From Pegea sp. RAD2-039 (Eukaryota > Chordata > Thaliacea > Salpida > Salpidae): DNA of 64,000 bases. Shown here one piece after another: positions 48,823 to 61,600 of this stretch (its first letter is position 1; every line of letters starts with the position of its first letter). The notes under the pieces were generated by a model that worked only from the letters and a program-made list of their open reading frames with translations, was not told the DNA's origin and did no database searches. A program made the position numbers and the translations under genes. The stretch is from positions 1-64,000 of the forward strand of contig JAQGEQ010000010.1 in the NCBI GenBank assembly GCA_034620365.1. The letters are read 5' to 3'.

Positions 48823-49157
48823 AAAATAGATAAATACTAACAAGACAATCAAAATGTTTTGAGCAAGTCTTATACCACTAAGCAATTATGTTTTTGAAGA
48901 TTTTTAAAAGTTTTAACGGCGAATGAAGATTCAGTTGCAGTTTTTAAAACCAGAGACCAGGCTGCTTACTTTGAAAAAATATTCTTCTGCTTTTTGCTGC
49001 CTTATGGAGAAAAAAATTAAATTTTTTTAATTCAAACTTTATTTTTGTTTAGCTTTGTGAGATATACAAATCTATTTTTAACAGATTCTTTTCACTTTTT
49101 GACTTTTAACTTGTGATAGAAGTTCAAACTTTTGAAATTTCGTTGAAACGAGTAAAA

Positions 49158-49690
49158 ATGATTCGATGTCTGACATCATTACTCTTGTGGATCACTGTTG
49201 TTTATTCAACACCTCCTCTTGATCTACCTCTGCATAGTGTTGTCCAAGATGTTGATGAAAGTTGTATATCATATGATCAACTAATTACTGATGCTATCAT
49301 GACGACATCAGTTTCTTATCTTGCTGATAATCCACGTGGGGAAGACCCCCCAATTAATCGAAAAGATGTGGAGCCCTTCACTCCTTCAAAACTCTTCGAA
49401 ATCTTTTACAAAGGAAAAGCGAGTGCTGTGGAGTTTAAGAAGTCTGTGGTGTCGTTCACACATGCAAAATTCCTCAACCTCACAAAAGTTGATAGAGTTC
49501 AATTCCGGAAAAATCTTTACAAGGCTTCGCGTGCCGGAAGCTTCGAATTAGGTAGAGAGATTATGTCAGAATTGCTATTAATGATCGTTAATGATTATTC
49601 GGAGAGCTCATCGAGCTGGAAAGAGTCTCGTTGTTTGCCGAAGAAGTCACAAGCTGATGCAGAAATAGGTATCACAATAGAATTTGCAAG
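49158..49690 (+). other. Copy C exon 1: signal peptide and VWA7-like N-terminal module
   Basis: Signal peptide, then SCISYDQLITDAIM, SYLADN, PSKLFEIFYKGKASAVEFKK, and ELGREIMSELLLMIVNDYSE, closely parallel to copy A. The Cys of SRCLPKK pairs in position with the YRC of A and B. Confidence 0.6.
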
Positions 49691-52600
49691 GTTGGTTTAA
49701 ACTCTTTCTTCATTAGCAGACATCCAATCTTTTTAACTCATTAATATGTAAAAAAATGTAATTTGCAAGTTGAGAGTTGTTGAGTCAAAAATGAAATTGC
49801 CTTTGGCTGTATTACTTAAAGTAAACTGACAGCCGAAAACGCGTTTTAAAGCGTTTGTAAGCGACCAACTATGTGAGTAAATAGTGCAGTATGCAATGTG
49901 GTGCCGATGTTAAAATATCATGTTACTTATTTTTAAGTTGTAAAAAATCAACTTTACTATTCGAAAAAGTTGTAGCTTAATTTCAGCCTGATAAGGTTGT
50001 TATTCGGCAGTGTTTTAACTTTAAAGTTAAATAAATATTCTAAATGCTTGCAAGTATATACAACAACTTTACATCTTTTTAAATTATTCAAACAAAATAA
50101 ATAATCGGTACTTGAATATTAGCAAGTTGCACAAGTTGCTCTCAGTGCTTTTCATGAGCATTTTCAACGATGTGTACTATTAGTTGATGTTAGGATTATA
50201 ACTAATCTTAGTCTTGTAAGAGACATACCCACACGCGCAACTGAAAACAGTTCTTCAAGAAGCAAATTTTGATGTTTGTATGTTGATTTTAGGCTAATGT
50301 AAAAGCTTGTCAAAAACTTTTTATTTAAAAATGGGTGTATTATGACTGTCAAGGCGTGGTTTCCTGTAAACAACACTGGACTACTTAGACAGCACATTTC
50401 TACTGGCAATTTATCTTATTCATACAAATTAAAACTCAATTGAAGTTCCCATGCTTTCTTGCTTTAAATGTTTGAAACTTTTGAAGAATACTAATTAAAA
50501 TTTTCTTCATCTTACTTCAATTTGATACAGAAAGCAGTGAGAGATGCTTTAAAATATACAAAGATTTGATATTATACGGCCTATTATACCGTTTAATGCA
50601 ATTTTACACTACTGTAAAATTAAAATTGCTATGTAGTAGGCAAACCGTGCAAAACTTTGGGCTAGAAGTAATTAGAAAATGTTTTAATGTTCAGTAGCGA
50701 ATATTGATAAGTAAATCAATAATAAAAAAAGTAAATCTAATTTGATTCAAATATGAGGCAGCTCTTATGATTTGGTAAATCTTCTGTAATCTGATTTTTA
50801 GGAGGATTTCAACAATCGTACTTATTTTATATTGTTTATAAAAGTTGTTAGCCATTAAAATAGATAGAAGTTACTCAATTTGTAATTAATCTTCAATATT
50901 CAACCAAAAAAATAGCAATTTTGTTTAGATATTTACCTCAAAACGCACACTAGTAAGTATAAATGACTAAAATATTAGCACATTTTTGAAAGATGAGCAG
51001 TGTATGTTTTTTTTGAAAGAAAGTTTGATCAGCGATCACGTAAAAATTGTGTTAAACAACAGGTTACAAAAAAGTCTAATTATATATGAAATAAATTCTC
51101 TATAATTTAACTTGTATAAGATGCAATTAGATTTCTTGTACAAAAAGGGTTTTCTTTATGTGCCAATGAAATTATATAACATCATTAACTTTTTATGTAC
51201 TGCTACAATATAATCAAAATTTTGGCTATTGTAAGCTTATACTTGACAATTAGTAATATAATAGTTTCTTATGATTTAAATTCATCTAGTTAAAAATATT
51301 CACTTAAATTTAAATGTATCATAACAATCACATTTGATTAAAACTGATCAGTCAATTTTCTGAATGTCATTTTATAATTAAAAACTTTTATGTGACATTG
51401 AATACGTGTAAAGAATGATTTATAACTTAACATAAGTGCTTTACGTTATTCCAAAACAGCTCATACATATAGCAGCACTACTAATATATCAAAAAGCATA
51501 GTGTCAATAAAAAGAATTAGTCTTAATTAAATCTATAAAAGTATATATATGAGTGCTGTAGTAGTAGAAAGAAGATAAGATTAGCTAAGAGGCCATCTAG
51601 TGTATCAAGTTGAATAAACATTTACAAAACTTGGAAACAATTTTGATTCTAAAGAATCTAGATTAGTTACAACTATTTTCTTCTTGTAGTAATCTTTTAT
51701 TCTTAATTTTTTAGGTTGAGAAATGAGATTGGAGAAAAAAGCTTTGGACAATTTTTAGATCTTGGAGTAGGTACAACTCTTGCCTTCGTGATGGATGATA
51801 CTGGAAGTATGTCAGGAGAGATCACAGCTGCAAAACAAAGAGTAGAGGTTCGAATGACTTTCGAAAACAGCTTGTAACCAATCATTTGATTTTGATCATT
51901 ATAATTGTACAGTAAAATGATTTGTCTCCAAGATATGTCTTAAATTTTATTCAAAAACTTTAACAAACAAGGTTAAAAGGTCTTTTTGATTAGATGATAA
52001 CAAATTTTATTACTCATTGTATTCAAAATAACACTAAGGCCAAAATAATCTTGTCTTTCGTGTACAACAAGGATATTTGATTACTAATCTCTAAAAGAGC
52101 TATGCGTTAGATGTTATCGGTATAACAATAATTGAAAATAACATTGTTCTTTTTAACTACCTGTTTTAATTGAATATCAAATAGTTTTGTCTTTCAATAC
52201 CAGCAATATAAGATAATAAAAAGAAGAAAATTTCATATGCTACCTTTTTAGTCAATTAGTTTTAAAATTAGATTAAAATAACTTAACAATATTGTAAACT
52301 CTGTCTTAAAAAGCTTTATTTCTACTTCTCAAGTAATAAATTTTATATAATCTTTTTAACAATTATTAGTTTCTTAAAAGTTTAAAAAAGGTTTCACATA
52401 AATATAAAAGTCTGTTGTATGATAATTTCTCACTTTTTTATTAAAAAAATGTTTAGATAAAAATTTGCTGGTGGAGAGCTTTTCTTTCTAAGACTTATCT
52501 ACAAAATTAAAAAATTGATTTTACTTCACAAAATATTTTTTTCTAATCTAAAAAATTCCAATCACCAAATGATCTAAGATTATCATGATCAAGATATGCC

Positions 52601-55600
52601 CTGATTTTATTAAGTTCGAAATTGTAAGTAGATTTAAAAATCAAGAGTTAAACTGACAAAAGTTTTGTACGCAAAAATGTTCTAAGTTTTGAATTAAAAT
52701 TTACTTTGGAAAAAATATTTTCTTACTTTAGATCTCTTAGTTTACTATCTAACCAAATTTCTTATAAAAAATACGCAACGGTTTTAACTACAACGTTCTT
52801 ATACAGAAGAAACCTTCTTCCCAAGGGGCGCTTTTTGTTAACCCAAACCTTGAATAACAGGGGATTAAACTACCGTAAAATTGCTCACAAGAATTATAAA
52901 TAAATGAAAGAGATGCAGATGACATTAGTGTATCTAAAAGAAGACGAAGATGATGAAGAAAATGCTGTTTGAGCTTTCACAGTTTCTTCTCTTCTATTAT
53001 CTTTTCTATTTGCTTTGCGAATGTTTTATTTTACTGATACATTAGTATATAGACGTGATTGATTTGATTTGTTACAGAGGATCACTGATTTACTTCAAAA
53101 TTCAATTGATAGTCCTCAAGAGTATGTCTTGGTTCCTTTCAATGATCCTTTTGTTGCTGATGTAACCAACACTAGAAGTGCTACACAATTTAAGCGATCT
53201 CTATCTAGGTACTAATTAAATTTCTTTGTTTACTAAAATACTCAAAATACGAGTAAACAAATAAAAACGTTAATAAACTTTCGTGGAAAGCTAGATTACT
53301 TTCATCTTTTTGGTCAGATTTTTGAGACTATTAATATTTGCTTAATGATAAAAGTAACATTTAAATGTCAATTTTAGAAAAAAAATTTTTTTGTAAACAA
53401 TTTTATTTTGGATTTTATCAATGATTTAAAACAGATTGTTTTTGGTTTTTAGTGAAATATATATTCGGTTTAGTTTGTTTTCAAAATATAATGATAAATT
53501 ATGGGTATAGCTTAAGTCCCAAAACTTTATTTTGTCAATTATCACAAAGAATGTTTTAAAAAGACAAAATTTTTGACTTGATACAAAGAATTAATTGTTT
53601 ACTTGTACACTATTTATCATTCTTCCACTAGCTGACCAAATAATTGATTTTAATGTTATCGAATGTCAGATTATATGCGCATGGTGGAGGGGATATGCCA
53701 GAGATGGCCATGGCCGGTATCCAGTTAGCGATTGAAAATTGTCGACCAGGCTCCACTATCTACGTCATTACGGATGCAAGTGCCAAAGATTATCATAAAC
53801 AGGTCAGTATTTGAGTCAGGATAATTTTGAAGAATGAAATTGGAGATTTTGAATTTGTCTTCTGATTTTATGCATCATCTTGAAAGTCATTTCTTCGCTC
53901 ATTAAAATGTGATACTGAGTACAACGATGAAAGGAGTATTTTGTGTAAATTATTGTAATAATGTTTAACTTTATTTCAACTCCCTACCAACAATGATTGT
54001 ATCTTCTATTCTTTCATTTTTTTTCAATTTTTATGGTTAACTTTATCAATATTTAATTCCATAAACATCTTCTTATCTAATTGAGTGTAATCACTTTTAA
54101 CTAGTAAAATTCGACTAGTACAAATATTGTTTTAGAAATTCGTTTTGATAACTTACGATTCTGCTTAAAAATCTGTGACAAATGTTTGTTTTCAAATAAG
54201 CTAACAATTTTCAAAATCTCAAAATTTGCAACCCACCTTCATGGTTAAAGTTGTCACTTGTTGTATAAAAAAGTCATTTATAGAGATCCAAATTTAATAA
54301 TTGTTCTGTATAATTTACGTCTATACGATTTTTTCAACAAATACTTAACAATAGTTTTCATTTAACTCAAGTCCCTTCTAAATGCTTTAGTTGCTTTATA
54401 TGCATTGAAAATCTCTTGAATGTAAGGTTGACTTCAAAAGGCAGTTAATTTTGATATATTTTTTGTTCGTTACGTTTTATGTTTACAATTGCCCTATAAT
54501 GTTAAATGCATGTGCAGGCATCATATCACTGCTCGCTCAGCTTTAATGATATTTTAAAAAAGCGATAGCATTATTTTAACAAAGTGTTTAATAGTTAACA
54601 GGGCATGCATGCAGTAAATATTAAAGATTAAATCTTATTTATGCTATACTGCACGGAAACTTCTCTAATAAAACAAAAAATTACTAGCAATAGTAATTTG
54701 TATGCTTCCAACATAAAAACCGAAAACTATCCCTGAAAACATCTAAATTGTTCATCTTATACTGATTACTACAAAACTAACAACAAGCCGTGTTTTTTAG
54801 TTTCACGAAAATTCTATTAGAAAACTTGACGAACAATATTAAGTTGATAAAACACAATTAATGAGCTTTTATATCTCCTCTCAAAACAAAACCTTTTATA
54901 TTAATTGGTAGAAGAAATGTTAATTTAATGTTGAAGATATCATATAATATTTATTTACATAGTAAATTAGACAATGTATCAAAACAAAAACAGCTTTAAT
55001 TAAATAAGACTCAAACTTGTAGTTTTGATATAACAATTAATTATGAGATCAATACATCTTAGCATGTCTTTATCCAAACAACGCCAGACAGACTTTTGCT
55101 TAATTGGCATGCTAATATTGTCTGTGGCAAAAATAAACCGACATTGCATGAGATCAAAACCCAGCACGAAACCAAAGATAAAAGCAACAAACACAAAACC
55201 TTCATTCTGTTTTTGTAGGATGCAGTTGTGGCGCAAGCTATCCAAAAACAGATAGTAATCGTTTTTATGCTAACTAATGACTTCCGTATGAGTTGTCGAA
55301 AAAAGAATTCACAAAATTACAAGATGTGTATAGAATTGTACAACTACATCGCCGAGCAAACAGGAGGAAGGGTGAGTGAATCTGCTTACCGTCCTCACGG
55401 GTATGCTCTAGACTTTCATACTTCATGCTTGCTTTAGTCGCTTTCAGCTTATACTTGGTGCATCGCAGCAAAAATGCACCTAACGAACTAATTACCAACG
55501 ACTAATTGTTTTTGTATTCTACTAGGTTATGATTGTAGGAAAAAGGAATATCTTTAAAGCAACTGAAGTTATACAAACTGGTTTAAAACAAGGGTTAGTC

Positions 55601-58600
55601 GTTCTGAAACGGGAAGTCATCAGTTCAAATCGAACTTTTGGTGAGCTCATTTACTATTTTTTCTCTATAAATCAATTACCTTGTAATCAAGTAAATAATT
55701 TTGATTAATTTTATAGTCTATTAAAAAATTAATAGGCAAGCAAAAGGCTTTTTAAGATGTGTAAGAGTCTTCAGTTTAGTAACTAATCACTTTCTTTTAT
55801 CTAACTTATTAGAAACCTTTTTAGTCACGTCTCTTAAAGTCAAAACTTAATTTATGAGTTATATTGATTATATAAAAAATGTTGCTTAAACATAAACGAA
55901 CTTTTTGATACCCCTATAGATTGAGTTAAATCATTGAACTCTCCATTAAATTACTAACTCTTATTTATAATATGTTTAAGTAGAAAATAATTTTATTTAG
56001 ATTATTCGATAATTAAGGTCAACTTTTAATATTTAAGATAATTTATTTATCTGCAATCTAATTTGTTTTTCTGGTTAATATTTGTTTTTATTAGATTGAA
56101 TTTTATCGGAAAACAAAATAATCTTAATTGAATCTAACTTTTTTCAAACTTTTCTAAGACAGATTATTTGTTAAGACTTATGTTTAAATTTGAAAAGCTT
56201 ATCCTCCTATTATTTTTCAGCTGAAGGTCGAAGTTATGGTATCTCTTTTGATGTTGATCCTACAGTCAGAGAGCTAGTAACTGAAGCAACAGGCCACTGT
56301 GGTGAATTACGATTGGTTCAAACAAATGGAACCTTTGAAAGAAGACTTGAAAAGTAAACGACTCGAATTACAAAGCAAATTCTCGCTTTAATTTATTTTG
56401 TGTCGGTCTTATAGAGTTGGTGACGCCTTTACAATCATTGTGAAGAATCAAAGACGTATTGATGGCCACTGGTCATTAATCGGAGACCGTCCTGCCGGTA
56501 ATGGTAGATGTGAGATGAAGGTGTCGGGAAAAAGTACAGCTGGATTCATCATGACTTTAATAGTAAAAAAACAAAGTGACGAAGACTCCTCGTATCGAGT
56601 AAGATGATTTTTTTTATAAAAAACATATTTTTTGTCATAAAGCAAAGTATGATTGAAACTATAGCAATCTATTTTTGAATTTCTTAGTATCAAAAATAGT
56701 TTTTATCATTTCTGCCAAAATAAGAATCCTTTGAATGATGGAAGTAGATCTGAAGAGTTTGCTAAACCAACAGCTTCAACTCGCATGTCAATCAGTTTCT
56801 ATAGAGCATGCTTTGTTCTTTTCACAACCTTTAAACACAACATGGACTTCGAGATGAATAGAAAACATAGTGGCCTCTGGCACGAAGTTACATTTCTTAG
56901 TAAACTCATGCAAACAATGACCAATAATGGACATTCAAGTGGTGTGCTTGTTGACTGATAAACGGTCCAGTAATTGGTTACCAGTTTTAGCCTAAAAATT
57001 GGTGATAAGCTGCACATTTTATCTTAACGTACTTTAATCTAGTCTTGTAATATTGGCAAAACTGAAATTGTCACTTAATATCTGATTTAAGATTAATAAC
57101 AAAACAGTTTGAAGTTGTTATGTGTATGTATCTTGATCTTTTTGAAGTTTTATCTGATTAATAGTTTTTCTACAAGTTTATGATTAGCTTATAAATATTT
57201 TCATCTTTTGCATCAGTCAAGATATATTTCTTCTGAAGAAAGATTTAATTGATCATCAATCATGGTTATTCATTTTATAAAAAAAGTATTTTTCTAATTT
57301 ATTGTATACACAACTTCAAAAAAATAAATCCAGCGCAAAAAACTAATAAGCTTTTTGATCAAGCTTATTTTTTAAACTTATTGTCAATTATTTTCTAATT
57401 AGTTTGTTGATCTGAACCTAACACTGAGATAACAATTTTATTATAAAAAGTAAACTCAACTACATTACGGGTTTTAATCAAAGTAGTTTTTTGTTGTGGC
57501 TCTTATATTGTTTGTATTTTATATTCTCAGGTATTAAACAGTTTACCGTCAGTTGATCATTCACTTGGATTTATCATCGATTTATACGGAATGTCGAATA
57601 TCAATGAAAGAGGTTCAAATAGTTTGATTGAAAGAGCTCGTTTTATGGATGAACAAGGACATGATGTCTTGGCTCCTCTTTTAATAAATGAAATGAACAT
57701 CAATTCAAACAGATCCACATTACAATTCTTTATTGAAGATGGAATCCCTGCTAATATAAAACCTTTTTATGTTGTGTTGGAAGGTCGAATTAAAGGTATA
57801 TGATTGTTTTCTACAAATTTCTTGTCAGAAATTGTCTACATCCGGTATTTATAAAGCGGAAGATCAAATGTCTGAGAGCTTCTCTCAGCCATTTTTAAAC
57901 ATTTTAAATCATAAATGTCAAGTTTTAGGAAACCAATTTCTTCTTTTAAATGCAGTTTTATAACTAGACAATTAACTACTGGCAAGCTCTTTTTTATTAC
58001 TTATGGTTTAATTATCCAATTAGTATTCAGAATAAGCCACCAGAATTTCTATTATTTGATTTTTAATTAAGTTTGATAGATAAAAATTTAACTTTAAATC
58101 AAATATATCAGCTAATTATTAAAGCAATTCTTACAATGCTTTTTATGAAAGTTGTTCCTACTCTTCTTATGATCATTGTTTCAATACGTCTGCTTTGATA
58201 TACACGAATGCTAATCACCAAATAAAAGATTTTTTCTGCAATTTCAAGATCTTTAAGACTGGCTCTTTGAATCAAAGCTCGGTTTCTTGCCGATATTTTT
58301 TACTAGTCAAAGTGTTAAATTGTCCAACTAGCTTTTAATCTAATTTTATATCCACGCGGAGTTCAACCCAGCTTCACTAATACTTTGACTCAAAGTTCTT
58401 ATTACAATGCTACACAGACTTAAAATAAAGCTTAGAAATTTTCTAATCGGTTCTAAGCTGGATTTATATCAGGTATAAAGTCAGCTTTGGCATGTTTGAA
58501 ATTTGTACAACAAGTTCGTCGATAGAATTTACTTCTGCTAAACGCAAACTGATACCAGATTTGTTGTTGTTGTTGTCGGTGAACTCTATATAGATAAACT

Positions 58601-61600
58601 TTCTAAATACTTTCTAACCCAATCTTTTCAGTATTTTCATTTAGTTTCTAACCTAATGTGTCGCGCAACTTTATTACAATAATATGATCTGATATCCTCG
58701 AATTCGAAATAAGAAGATTCAAAATAGCTCATGACGTCACTTTTATATAATGCTACCTTAATCAATAATCGCTGGTATTTTAGCGAAAATTTATAGAAAG
58801 CTGATCAGATTATTTATCGATTATATAAGCTGTTTATCAATTTTATTTATATTTTTTCTCAGGGAAACACTTTTCTCGTGTATCCAACAGACTAATGTCA
58901 GTTTCGCATGTTAGCATGCAATGTAATACTGATGATTTGGTATTTCGTCCTGGAACACCAAGTTTTTTTACTGTCACTGTAACCAACAATGGAAATAGAG
59001 AAGTTTGTCTATTTTATAATTTCTTGCAACTTTATAATTAAAAATATAATTTGATATATACTTAGATAAACTTTAACAAGTTTAAAAGTTTGTTTTATTT
59101 ATAAAAATTTCAAATTCACTTCTACTATTGTATGAGATTGCTTTTAATATTCGATATTTATTTACTTTACTAAATAAATATTTGCAATAAAAGCAATTAA
59201 AGCTGGTTCTCATAAATGAGTTAGTTATTTATTTGTTGGTTTTTTGTAAACAAACAAAATATAATAGTCAAGAAACGTGCAACTTGTTGATAAAAAGTGC
59301 CGATTTCTTAAATTAAAATCAAATCAATCTAACATAAACCTCAAACACTTGAAAACTTTGAAGAAATAAACAAGAGCAAGACATTAGAAACGATGTATTT
59401 TCAGCTATGTAATGTTGAAAACCTTTTGTAGGACAGTTTCACCATCAATACTGTGGACGAAAGAGGATTTGCGACCATTAATGGTTCGGACTCTTTAAAG
59501 ATCGGTGCTCACAAATCAAAGAAGTTTAGAATAGAGATTAACGCACCCGAAAGCACGCCCGAAGGAACTGCAACTAAAATAACAATTTCAGGTGGACAGA
59601 AAAAGATTTAGAAATAAATAAAGCTTGATCGAATTTTATTAAAAGCTTGTCATGCTTTTATAAATTTTTAAAAGTTTATCGACTTACTTTCTCAACACAA
59701 CCCGAAACTCCTATAACTGATAATATTTGTTTAATGATGTAAATAATTTCGATATTTCCTGTCTTATCTCCACAAACATTTAGGCTAGTCCCAAAGATCT
59801 TTATCTATTAATAGTATTTGAAAACAGTAAACTCTTTCTTTTAATTTACAAATGATAAATTCAAGAAAATTTTGTTAAAAATATTAAAACTGAGAGTATA
59901 AAAGACAGTTGAAGCTATGTTGTTTAAGATAATTTTTAAGGTTATTTATAGTAATTACTCATGAAATAGTTAAGTTTATTTAATAAGAATGATTATTAAA
60001 TGTATGAAATTGATATTAATCCATTTTTATTCGTTATTTCCATTTCTAATAAAGTGAATGGTAAACACTTTTTCTCGGTAGCTCATAAAGCTAACTAATT
60101 ATATGAAAAATAATTATCTGAATAAAAATAAATCAATTTTGAGCCAGCAACTTTTTCAAATTTCTTTTACTACATACATAGCAAAGGGGTGGAGACCTGG
60201 TTCATTTCAGTATCATCTTTGTACCGTTGCATTAGGTCAAAATAAAAGGCCTAGAGTAGATGCGTTTCACATCAAAGGAACCATATCAAGCAGGTACATT
60301 CAACTTGTATTTTCAAAACTATCACTTCATATTCTATATTTTAAAGGTTTGCTGAAACAATCGTTCGTTCAACTGTAACGAACGATGCTGATGTAGGAAG
60401 AGATGCTGAATTTGAAGTGATGTTGCCATCAGAGGCATTTATTTCAAACTTGACAATGATTATTGGCAATAAAACTATTGTTGGTAGCATTGAAGAGAAA
60501 CAAAAAGCTGAAAAGATCTATAAAAAGGTATAAGAATCATTTTTTCTTAAGTTATTGTTTGTATGAAGTTGCATTGAATGTAAAAAGCTGTAAAGCGTTT
60601 CATAAACTTCCCTGAAATGTTTATTAAACAATTTTCTTTACACTTAAATTGTTTAAGTCCAAACAATGTAAAATAGTGAAAGATTCATTTATTTAAAATA
60701 AGTTCAACGAATATTTTATTATAACTGAGTATGTGCCATTGAGATTATCTAGCTGTGTAAAAAAAACTTTGTTGAAATTCAGTGTGTGGCACCAAATGCA
60801 TTGGTTGATTGAGATTGAAAAACAAATAGTCAAGTCAATTTTTTATAGACTTGTAAAGCTCATTGTCCTGCAAAATTAAATCGAAAATCTATAAAGATCC
60901 ATAATATCTTGTAAACATTGCTAACTTTATCAAAAATATTTGCTATAATCAACGCTTGCTATATGAACCTGCTTCTTTGTCGAGTAATATCAAAGTCTTT
61001 TTATAAGTTGAAAGAACTTCACTAAATCCTAAAACTTCAACGCAAACACCAGATTATCTAAACAATCTTCTATCTGGTTGGTGAGTCATCTAATGTGATG
61101 ATAGACGTAATGATAAATTACGAGTTGTTATCTTCTGCTGTAGAGAGGAGTTATTTTTCATTCTAGCGAATATCTTTCTTGCAAAGATTACAAGTTAATT
61201 CTAAGTAATAGTATTTCATTTCGAATATTTTTGTGATTCTGTAAATTTTACTGGATTAAACTTACTTACCACCCAAAGTGAGTATAAGCCACAAAGATGT
61301 AGACTGCAGTCAAACTTGTTTAAATCGGCTTCATATAGCGATTCAAACTCAACTTTCACGTAAATCTTACGTTTCACTTTTGTTACTCTAGCGGTATCAA
61401 CTATTTTGATAATAATTTTTAATCAAGGACATTTAACTAGAAGATACCTTATCCAATATACTTGACATAGGTTTACTCTAATATTTAGCTTATTGAATTT
61501 TCCAGGCTAAAACTTTAGGTAAGACCGCTGGACATGTTGCAGTCCGTGACCATTCCACACAAGTCTACAAGACTAGCTTATTAGTACCAGCAAGAGAAAC

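Larger units (their letters stand above)
37031..49157. other. 12-kb spacer between copies B and C
   Basis: Mostly AT-rich, stop-dense sequence with no gene I can support. A distant AATAAA at 37398-37403 is the nearest canonical poly(A) signal for copy B. Composition is less AT-rich around 38550-38680 and again from about 46850 to 48830, where possible retroelement remnants lie. The promoter of copy C should be just left of 49158, but no clear TATA element is visible. Confidence 0.5.

Noticed and set aside
49113..49157. Upstream in-frame ATG as start of copy C
   Set aside because: Using it would bury the clear signal peptide behind 15 residues; copies A and B start directly at their signal peptides.
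55043..55255. Open frame overlapping the start of copy C exon 5
   Set aside because: Reads through intron 4 in another frame; the exon frame with vWA motifs is the real one.
58330..58375. tRNA-like B-box (GTTCAACCC) in copy C intron 9
   Set aside because: No matching A-box or cloverleaf upstream; a chance match.
58559..58576. TTG microsatellite
   Set aside because: Short simple repeat in an intron; no further significance.
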